64,000 bases of DNA from Diphasiastrum complanatum. Its lineage: Eukaryota > Streptophyta > Lycopodiopsida > Lycopodiales > Lycopodiaceae. The stretch covers positions 17,463,849-17,527,848 of the forward strand of contig CM055114.1 of assembly GCA_029204225.1 (NCBI GenBank), in the 5' to 3' direction. Made by a program: the position numbers and the translations under genes. How positions within the stretch are numbered: position 1 is the stretch's first letter; each line of letters begins with the position of its first letter. The notes beneath the pieces are model-generated. The model searched no databases. It saw only the letters and a list, made by a program, of their open reading frames with translations, and had not been told where the DNA came from. Shown piece after piece: positions 56,190 through 64,000 of this stretch.

Positions 56190-56345
56190 AAAATCGTTTC
56201 ACAATTGGTGTTTTTGGATGCCAATCTACCCAAATATCTTTGGATAACTAGATATGTCATTGTAGTATTCATTGTAAATATTACACATCACATTCCGTTC
56301 ACCTTCTTACATACACTTATCATACAAAAGAAGAGATTATTCTCT
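56190..56345 (+). pseudogene. Copia integrase fragment
   Basis: LDANLPKYLWITRYVIVVFI, then VNITHHIPFTFL matches the end of copia integrase (usual form LPKYLWAEAV..A.YI.NR.P). Frame is open over about 50 codons, with no other element parts nearby. Confidence 0.65.
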
Positions 56346-57280
56346 CTCTTGGGGAACGATCAAACCTTTTATACTACTTAATTCATCAATTTTGTGGAAA
56401 TCTATAACGACTAGGCCACCACACATGTGTTCCCATTAAAAGAGTTCTTAATAACTACATGCAAACAAGGCATGATACATAAGGCCAGAAAAGCAAAACA
56501 TGCCAATGGGTGCTTTATTATTAATATACTTTTTGCATGAGCAAGTCTGTGGCTTTAGGATTTCGTGCTCCATCAAAGCTTGATAGATGATGTTGATCAA
56601 GTTCTCAAGGACGCTTCCGGCGATGGTGCTTCTTCTAGAGGATTCAATGCAACAAAGGAAATAAAAATTAGCCCTAACATGGCATATCAAACAAGGGTAA
56701 TCTGTGGTTTATTAATTTGAAGTTTTTCAGTATGCTTCGTATGAACATTGATCTTGCTTCAATGATTTTCCTTCTCTTCTTAACAGACTTTTCGTTGTTA
56801 TTTACTGTGGCTCTATTAATTTGTGTTTCCACCTGATTAAGATTTGACCCTTGGAATCGGGTGAATTTGAATTAGATAGAGTGCAATTCATTCCAGTTAA
56901 TCAAATAACATCCGTGTTTTGATCAGAGTGAGTAAACAAGCATGATCAAACAACAATGAAAGTGCATTCAATCACAACAAGCATTCATCTACGTTGTACA
57001 CAGATAAAAGCAAGCTGCTGCTATATTACACTGAAGCACAATACAAAATAACAATTATAACAAAAAATGATGACATAATTGGGATGTCCAAACAATGTGT
57101 CTCATGGACGGAACAACCACTAATATGTGCTTGGACAATCTATTTAAAGATTTCGTCCCTTTATTAATTACATTGAATGCTTGTCACCTAATAAGGAAAG
57201 CCGTTGTACTTGGAAGTATATGGCTTTTGTGACAACTATACACAATATATATACGGTCAACAAATCAGGAACGTTGACGT
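56346..57280. other. Unassigned spacer
   Basis: No motif recognised. The minus-strand frame at 56448-56690 lacks any known domain. Confidence 0.45.
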
Positions 57281-57660
57281 GGATGAGGACGTCGCAAATT
57301 CTCTCACTTCGCATTTTACGTGAAGTAGTTTTCTCTCACTTTGCAAATTTTGAGAAGTGACTGGGAACGTTCCTCATTCAAAATAGACAACCTTCGGCAT
57401 ATTCTCTCTCTTTGAGATTTTGCGAAAAAGTTGAAGGTGCTCTTAAAAAGGCGAAGGTGCTCTTGAAACAATTTAACTTATGATAATAGATGACCTCCGG
57501 GAATTTTCTCTCTCTTCGCATTTTTCGAGAAAATGCGAAAAAGTTGAAGGTGTTAAAATCAGTTAAACTTTTGAACTGCACAACTTATACTTTTCAACTA
57601 TGCAAGTGTCGCATTTAGGGAAAATGCGAAAAAGTCGAAGCTGTTGAAAAACATAGTTCA
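57281..57660. repeat. AATGCGAAAAAGT motif cluster
   Basis: aatgcgaaaaagttgaag-type words occur near 57420, 57534 and 57627, with cttcgcattttacg and ctcttcgcatttttcgaga as inverted counterparts, and gtgtcgcattt near 57607. The same words appear in the spacer at 51.3-52.1 kb. It may be part of the 3' LTR of the minus-strand copia element. Confidence 0.55.
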
Positions 57661-58026
57661 TTTCTGCAGACTATCGTGACACTTAGAGTATTTGTCGTGA
57701 AAGTAATGTATTTCTATAGACTTGTTCTAACCTTGAAGATGGCCAAGTCTTCAATGACTTCAAGTTATTAAACTTAACATCTGAACTTAAAATTATGATG
57801 GGATTGGTTACCCTTTGCTGGAGATCAGCGGGAAGCCCGTTGTAGATGTTCTTCAAATAATTTGGATGTCTAAGTTTGGGATTCCTGCAGGTATCAGATG
57901 AGCAGACGTAGAACCAAAGTTGGTTTCACCTAACCCTAGATCAATGATCAATAAACATGCAGGAAGAATCATGAAATAGAAACTAGTCATTCACCAAGGA
58001 GGCAATTGTGGGCTTGATTTCCAACA
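57661..58026 (-). repeat. Probable 3' LTR start of the minus-strand copia element
   Basis: On the minus strand a purine tract aagggggat is followed by TGTTGGAAATCAAG starting at 58026, the expected LTR edge after RNase H. I could not find the matching 5' LTR right of 62 kb, so the LTR's far end (possibly within 57.3-57.7 kb) is unknown. Confidence 0.6.
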
Positions 58027-58039
58027 ATCCCCCTTAAGG

Positions 58040-58800
58040 TCACGGTTGGTCAGGTTCAGCATGTTGAAGAACTTTTGGTGCTTGATCCTGGGAAGCGCTT
58101 CGGTGAAGATGTCTGCGACCATTTCTGTTGTGGATCAGTATTGAAGGATCACTTGCCCCGAGAAAACTTTCTCCTGAATAAAATTACATTGGATTTCTAT
58201 GTGCTTGGATTTGCCGTGAAGTCTAGGATTCAGTGATAGTGAAATACAGCTCAAGTTGTCACACAGAATGGTGGTAGCATTAAACTGAGTGTGATGTAAG
58301 TCGTGAAGTATTAACCTAATCCATACAGTTTCTTTTGAAGCTTGACATGCTGCAATGTACTCTGCCTCTGTCGAAGAAAGCGCAACTGATTTCTACTTCT
58401 TTGAGTTCCACAAAATCGGTCTCCCTGCTAGATAGAAACAAAACCTGGAGGTAGATTTTCTAGTAGAGACTGTTCCTCCTCAATCTAAGACAAAATAGCC
58501 TCGCAAGACCAGTGGGTTGATAGCATTTTCATCGTAACATAAAATGTGATCTAAACTTCCCTGAATATATCTGATCACTCTCTTTAATGCTTTCCAATGA
58601 TAGATCCTAGGATTAGACATGAATTGACTTAACGTGCTAACAGTATATGCTAAATTTGGTCTAGTACACAACAATGCATACATTAGAGATCCGATTAGTG
58701 AATGATAAGGGTACTTTGCTAAGTTGAGTACTTCACTATCAGTCTCAACACAAGAAGGTTTAGTCAATACTATACATTAGAGATCCATTGGGGTATCAAT
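58040..58800 (-). pseudogene. Copia RNase H
   Basis: LAKYPYHSLIGSLMYALLCT, NLAYTVSTLSQFMSNPRIYH and WKALKRVIRYIQGSLDHILC form the RT-RNase H junction (58767-58480). It continues after a stop with RKSTSRFCFYLAGRPILWNS, VALSSTEAEYIAACQASKET, ILCDNLSCISLSLNP and HGKSKHIEIQCNFIQEKV. It ends with VADIFTEALPRIKHQKF close to the purine tract. Stops and small shifts are present. Confidence 0.88.
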
Positions 58801-58906
58801 TGGTTTGCAATCAGACATATGAAACTTTTCTAAAATGCCTTTTAGATATGCCTGCTGGCTAAGATAGATCTTCTTCTGAAGTCTATCTCTTTAGTAATGT
58901 GAATTC

Positions 58907-59717
58907 CTAGTGCAGAAGAGAAGTGTCATTAGACAAAATAAATGCATCATCTACGTAAAGAGCTATGTGAACTAAATTGGTGCCTATATGATTTGAATAA
59001 ATATTACAGTCATCTGAATTGTTTGCAAATCCTGATTGAATGAGATAAGAGTTGATTCTATCGAACCATGCTCTTGCGGCTTGTTTCAGACCGTAGATTG
59101 CTTTGTGCAGCTTGCATACTTTGTGCTCTTGGCCTTTGACTTCGAATCCTTCCAGTTGGAAGGTGTATAGTTCCTCTTCGACATTGCCATTGAGAAATGT
59201 TGTCTTGACATCCATTTGGTGCATTTCGAGGTCTTCCGCGGCTGCTAACGCAATCAAAAGTCCTGATTGACTGCATCTTGATGACAAGACTGAATTTTTT
59301 TTGATAATCCACCACTTGGACTTGAGTGAATCCTTTAGCCACCAACCGAGCTTTCCATTTTGCAATGGAACCATCAGAGTTGATCTTCTTCTTGAAGATC
59401 CACTTATTGTCGATAACTCTCTTGTGAGTGGGGAAGTCAACCAGCGTCCAGGTTTGATTCGTCAAAAGTGAGTTATACTCGCTTTCCATAGTTTCTTGCC
59501 ACTTCACAGCATCCTTGGAGTTAATTGCTTCGACTAGGCTCTCTGGTTCTTCTGATGAAGTCCAGAATGATTGAGGTGCATATCTCTCAAGAACTGTCCA
59601 AGTCCGTGAGGATCTGCGGACGTTGGGTTGACCACCAGAATGCGATGATGCTTCTTTTTGAATTTCTTCAAATCTGTTCGAGCTAGCTTGTTCTGGTCTG
59701 ATGATAGGTACTGTCAA
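58907..59717 (-). pseudogene. Copia reverse transcriptase
   Basis: The frame begins in the integrase-RT linker (RRSSRTWTVLERYAPQSF). It reads WQETMESEYNSLLTNQTWTL, NKWIFKKKINSDGSIAKWKA and RLVAKGFTQVQVVDY. It then shifts by one frame near 59300 into MHQMDVKTTFLNGNVEEELY, KLHKAIYGLKQAARAWFDRI and HIALYVDDAFILSND. The YVDD catalytic box is intact. The frameshift and the stop after SNDTSLLH inactivate it. Confidence 0.92.
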
Positions 59718-60107
59718 CTGCTCGGCTTCTATAGCTGTAGCTGCAGGTTATGTAGAAGGAACATCAACGTTGGAAGAATCCATGCTACGTAAAATAAGAT
59801 GAAATGACATAGCATTGTTTATCGATGGTTGTTTGAAGTCATAGTATGTATGTTCTTGAGATATTACATCCCTAGAGACAAATACTACATTGGTGGATGG
59901 ATCATAAACTTTATAAGCTTTATGTTCATCAGGATAGCCAATGAAAATACATTTATTTGTCCTATGATCCAGTTTCTTCCTAATATGTTTAGGAATGTGA
60001 ACAAAACATATACAACCAAATATTTTTAAATGGTTGACACTAGGCTTGTGCCCGTGCCAAACTTCATGAGGAGTCTTGTTGTTGATGGCTTTGGTGCTAG
60101 ATCTGTT

Positions 60108-60713
60108 CTACATGTAACAGGTTGTGGCAGTAGCTTCTGTCCAGAACTTCGCAGGTAGATGTGTTTGATGTAGCATGGATCTGGCTGAGTTGAGAAGAGT
60201 TCGATTCTTCCTTTTTACAGTCCCGTTCTGTTGAGGTGAATAGGAAGTGGTGAACTGTCTTTTAATACCATGTTTAGCCATGTAGTCGGACATCTCGTTA
60301 GAGATGTATTCGCCGCCACCATTAGTTCGGAGTGCCTTCACTTTCCTAGACATTTTTGTCTCAGCCTTGAATCTCTTGAAGCATTCAAAGGCTTCATATT
60401 TGTGCTTAATGAACATGACTATAGACCATCTAGAATAATCATCTATGAAAGTGATAAAATACATTGCATCTCCTAATGACGGAGTTGGCATTGGACCACA
60501 GAGATCACTATGTACAAGATCTAATACATGCTTTGTTTTGTTGGACTGTGATTTTGAAAACTTGCTTCTAGACTGCTTTCCATAGATGCATGATTCACAA
60601 AATAAAGATTTCCTATCTAATGGAGATGGGAAATTCAAACCATCAACTGAATTATTACAACGCTTATAAGAAAGTAATCTTGTATTCACGTGTCCCAATC
60701 GACTATGCCACAA
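60108..60713 (-). pseudogene. Copia integrase with lost catalytic residues
   Basis: Zinc-binding start WHSRLGHVNTRLL...FCESCIYGKQ (HHCC). Core: DLVHSDLCGPMPTPSLGDAM keeps the first Asp. The second site reads ALRTNGGGEYIS where the family has TDNGGEY (Asp to Asn). The third reads PQQNGTVKRKNRTL where the family has ERKNR (Glu to Lys). Two of three catalytic acids are therefore gone. The frame is open for 201 codons and ends at TCYM with a stop. Confidence 0.92.
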
Positions 60714-61036
60714 AACAGCACTGTCGTTTACATTTTCATTAGAGATACTAGCTAATGCAACTGAATTAGAGAGTACGTAAAGATTTTTGACTCTAGTGCA
60801 TGTAGTCAGAGTAGTATCTTCCTCGAGTATTGTACACTGCTCAAATGAGAATCAGTTATCTTAGAGATTGATAACAGATTCTTTGATAACTGAGGAACGT
60901 GAAGGACGTTAGGAACACAAATGGACAGATCGTTGTTGAAGCTGATCTTCACTGCTCCTTTGCCTTCCATGCGTATGGTGCTAGAATCTCCAAGGTAGAT
61001 AAATTGGTCTATGCTGTAAGCTGTGTACTCCGTAAA
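60714..61036 (-). pseudogene. Copia protease-integrase linker region
   Basis: Minus-strand reading from the protease side: INQFIYLGDSSTIRMEGKGA-like sequence, then DLSICVPNVLHVPQLSKNLL and SISKITDSH, the pre-integrase domain. Stops and a shift occur before the integrase frame starts. Confidence 0.7.
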
Positions 61037-61891
61037 TCATTCATTGCGAGAGGTCATGTGTTGGGTAGCACCACTGTCTAGGTACCAGCTATCACAGTCT
61101 TCGCTGCTATTGTAAGCCATTAGCAAGTGTGTATCTAACTCCTTGAATTCCACCGTGTTGGAGGAGTCTGGCTGTTGTTGTTGTTGTTGTTGTTGCTTCT
61201 TGGTCTCGTTGTAGATGTAGATGCGACACTCCTTGATGTCGTGATTAGCTCTTTTGCAATATCTGCAGAAAAGTTTCTTGCGCGATCCACCGTGCTCACT
61301 TTGAGTGTGAGGCTTTTGTTGTTGCTGCTGCACTTGATTCTTGCCCTTGGAATAGTCTTTCTTCTTGGTGTATAGAGCCATGGATTTGTCGTTGATGGAC
61401 AGGCTACTAGTCTTCTCCGCATTTCTTCTTGAAGAAGGTGACCGATCACCTTTTGAAGAGTTGGGTTGTGTGGAGATCATCACCACAAAGTGCTCATAGG
61501 ACTTTGGAAGAGAAGAAAGCAAGGTCATAATGACATCATCATCTTGAATAGAACATCCTACAGCTGATAACTGATCTAACAGGGACTTGAAGCTGTTGAT
61601 GTGAGAAGTGATGGTAGTAGAATCAAACATGCTAAGAGTAAAGAACTTCCTTCTAAGATGTAATCTTGTGGTTACATCGTGAGTCTTATAAAGACTTGAT
61701 AACAAGTCCAGTGCTTCCTTAGAGGTTTTGCACGTGGTAACGTGAGATATTTGGGAGTTGGCCAGATTGAGTGTGATACATGCTAGGGCCTTCTGATCTT
61801 TAATCCTCCATGTCTTTGCTTGATCACCATCTTTTGGTTTCAAGTTTGCACCTTCTACTACATCCCAAAGATCTCTATCTATCAACATCAT
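61037..61891 (-). CDS. Copia gag with start of protease
   Basis: A 285-codon open frame. Gag core: MMLIDRDLWDVVEG, LACITLNLANSQISHVTTCK, DVTTRLHLRRKFFTLSMFDS and DDDVIMTLLSSLPKSYEHFV. A polyglutamine stretch separates this from the zinc knuckle FCRYCKRANHDIKECRIY (CX2CX4HX4C intact) and a second Gln run. It ends in the protease site WYLDSGATQHMTS with the catalytic DSG. Gag is the best-preserved part of this element. A further 30 codons (SEARVIDKFNGSNFYIWKLK) lie upstream in frame without an ATG. Confidence 0.9.
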   Translation of the reverse strand: MMLIDRDLWDVVEGANLKPKDGDQAKTWRIKDQKALACITLNLANSQISHVTTCKTSKEALDLLSSLYKTHDVTTRLHLRRKFFTLSMFDSTTITSHINSFKSLLDQLSAVGCSIQDDDVIMTLLSSLPKSYEHFVVMISTQPNSSKGDRSPSSRRNAEKTSSLSINDKSMALYTKKKDYSKGKNQVQQQQQKPHTQSEHGGSRKKLFCRYCKRANHDIKECRIYIYNETKKQQQQQQQQPDSSNTVEFKELDTHLLMAYNSSEDCDSWYLDSGATQHMTSRNE

Positions 61892-61991
61892 TCTAAGTTT
61901 TAACTTCCAAATGTAGAAGTTAGAACCATTGAACTTGTCAATGACTCTAGCTTCACTGAAGAGTGATGAAGATGAAGAAACAAAATGTTTC

Positions 61992-62200
61992 TAACTACAA
62001 AGCCTTGCTAGCTTTTGACCCTCGGCCTGACGAAGATGTTCGCGAACACGAAAGTCAGGAGACACGAAACATGAAAAGTTTTGCGAAAACGAAAGTCAAA
62101 GGAAACGAACACGAACGGTTCGCGAACACAAAAGATTCATGAACAAGAATCTTTTGCGGTTTGGCATAAGAATCTTTTGCTGTCCAGTATGAGAGAACGA
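61992..62200. repeat. CGAACACGAAAG motif cluster
   Basis: gttcgcgaacacgaaagtca, ttttgcgaaaacgaaagtca, aacgaacacgaacggttcgcgaac and aagaatcttttgcgg/aagaatcttttgctg repeat in about 200 bases right of the copia gag, where its leader or LTR should be. The gcgaa core recalls the clusters at 51.3-52.1 and 57.3-57.7 kb. Confidence 0.6.
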
Positions 62201-64000
62201 CAGACGAGAAAAACGAAACCAACTGTGAAAATTGTCAACATTTCCTAGCTAGTTTGAGGCCTAAATTGGCTAAAATTGTAAATAGTTTTGGTTCTGGAGT
62301 TTCACACGTGTGAACCAGGCCACAATGTTTTTATTTACTGTATTTTTTCAGTATGATGAAGTGTCAAACTTCATACCCTTCAAAATGAGACCATTTTGAT
62401 GTATTTTGGTCATATAAGCCATTTTTAGCTATTTTTCCTATATAGGGAATATCTAGGGTCAAGTACCTTCTAGAGAGAGGAGAGAGAGTCATCTTCCTCA
62501 TCCATAAATAGTAGGGAAGTCGTGGAAAACAGGTTGGAGAAACCTTTTGTATGCTTCATTGAGATCAATAGATCATTGTCATTGTTTCTTCCTCCATTGA
62601 GAGCATTGTTGTGTGTATTGTCTTCAAGCTATTGTGTATGATCTTAGGTGCTTTCCAAAAGTGGTAGGCTGATGTATTATGGACTGTATAATGCTATTTT
62701 GGGCCGCACTTGATGTTTATGGAAGTTTCCATTTGTGATAAATGCTTTTTGATCAAGTTCTTTGCATTCTAGGTAGCATAGAATGTGTTGCCAATTCCTA
62801 GCTTATGTAGTTTGGAGTGCAAGCATTCAAGCCAATGATCTTGGAGTTTAGATCCACTTAGGATCTGTATTTTTCTCACCAACGACATGACACGAAAAAT
62901 GTTGCGAAACCCATTTTGCTCTCACGCCTTAAAGAGTACATGCAAAGATCATGCAAGAACCCAGAAGTACAGAAATCTGACCTGATGGCATGACATTAGC
63001 AGATACTCCCTAGGTCGTAGCTAATCTGCCACTCTGGTAATTCCCTGATTAGTTATAGATGCTTAATTACTCTAATCTTAGATTTACATAGAGCGACTGT
63101 ACTTACTGGATGATACTTGACATATAGATCAACACAGAATGCAAATACAGTGTAAGGTAGTAGTCTGATGCTAGTAAGCAATCAAGACGAAATTACAGAG
63201 TACATGTCCGCCTGCGTGCACGATTCATAGCATATCAGGTAAACCAAAGAAAATGCACTCTAGATCCATTGTCGTGATGAGAAACTCACCCACGATTTAT
63301 AGCATATCAGGTAGAACAGCTCCAGAACCTTGTACCCCTGTACTATCTGATCACCAAGTATCCATTACCCGTTGATAGCTCTCCAAGAATCTGTCCACCT
63401 GTAGTGCAACTAGACTCCAACTAGATCTAACCAAAAGCTGCGTCATGCTTACCAAACAATGATGGATAGAAACAACATGTGATGCCAACCTAGAGATCAC
63501 TATGCATATAACCATCAGCTGTCACTCCTTGAGCAACCATCTCCATCACTGTTGGCTCACAACCATGGACATGCTGGATCCACATCACCTCGTAATGCAC
63601 TTCATGCCCTCAGGATATGTACCACCCTAGGTACACTCCATGCCACCTACCTCCAAGTAGACTTGACCCGTCCCTAGGTCATTATCCTGCTATCCAAGCC
63701 GATCGCTGAAGCATCACATGTGCCTCTCCTGACTCCTAGCAGTGTCACTCGCTCTCCCTGGCTATGTGTCGCCCGACACCATGCCAACACAAGCATATCC
63801 CTGAGTCGCCACTCATGGGATTCTGAGACCACTGTCTCCCTGATCGTACTGAGGTATATGGCTCTGAGTGACTTCCTCTAGGCTTATCCTTGATCTCACC
63901 ACCTGAGAATCTGCACCATGGAAATTTCAACACATGTGCCAAGCCTAGACTCCTGCAAATACAGCCAACTGCATGAAAGCTATAGATAGCTTATCCATGC
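62201..64000. other. Unassigned right flank
   Basis: A TATA-like ttcctatatagggaat (near 62447) followed by about 300 bases could be a solo LTR promoter, but no second copy exists in the window. From 63.0 kb the base composition becomes GC-richer. A phrase cacgattcatagcatatcaggta / cacgatttatagcatatcaggta occurs twice (near 63218 and 63291), marking a short direct repeat. No coding motif was recognised, including in the 65-codon minus-strand frame at 63745-63942. Confidence 0.45.

Larger units (their letters stand above)
58026..61990 (-). mobile_element. Ty1-copia element, inactive, minus strand
   Basis: Gag, protease, integrase, RT and RNase H follow in copia order from right to left, ending in a purine tract and LTR edge at 58026. 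Gag begins around FNGSNFYIWKLKLRMM near 61915 and has no confirmed ATG upstream of MMLIDRD. No primer-binding site or 5' LTR could be located to the right. Integrase has lost catalytic residues, and pol is frameshifted. Confidence 0.9.

Overview
This is nuclear DNA of a land plant with a large, repeat-rich genome. Two genes have plant spliced structure with GT-AG introns. The rest is mostly Ty1-copia, Ty3-gypsy, LINE and CACTA debris, long CT, AC and poly-C tracts, and AT-rich spacer. There are no operons or bacterial signals. A fern or gymnosperm would fit the pattern, but the sequence alone does not settle the lineage. The repeat load falls into nested insertions, tandem duplications and inverted copies.

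Layout: 1-1.7 kb holds nothing recognisable. From 1.9 to 5.6 kb lies a decayed LINE ending in a CT tract. From 6.0 to 8.4 kb are the last five exons of a GLYR1-type glyoxylate/succinic semialdehyde reductase; its Rossmann-fold exons are not in view. From 10.5 to 17.4 kb is a 1.5-kb tandem repeat with poly-C and AC tracts; its first copy carries a 2.9-kb insertion flanked by GAACCAT. At 18.1-19.0 kb (minus) is a divergent SET-domain reading frame, followed by a 550-bp CT/AC tandem duplication. At 22.3-23.6 kb is a cluster of GCGTGGAT/ATCCACGC dyads with a 40-bp hairpin. From 23.6 to 25.7 kb are the gag and one LTR of a copia element. From 28.4 to 35.4 kb is a minus-strand CACTA tnp2 transposase, split by a non-LTR retroelement fragment and by a complete copia element (30801-34317, TSD ATGTG). 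Next to it, at 35.5 kb, is a relic resembling the end of the 18-kb SET domain. At 37235-42592 is a young, intact-looking LTR element (TSD ACATG) that carries no pol but has one 661-residue open frame of unknown type. It sits inside older copia and unidentified coding debris.

The right side holds a three-exon gene for a conserved plant protein with three predicted membrane segments (45.9-48.4 kb). It is followed by a gypsy element (49.4-55.9 kb) with most of gag-pol deleted and about 3 kb of extra coding sequence after pol, then a minus-strand copia pseudo-element (58.0-62.0 kb), then about 2 kb of unrecognised sequence.

Only the GLYR1-like gene and the membrane-protein gene look like ordinary host genes. 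The SET frame and the 661-residue frame are the two intact frames I could not place in a standard element. Exon ends and element limits were read by eye from splice signals, LTR ends, primer-binding sites, polypurine tracts and target-site duplications; no alignment software was used.
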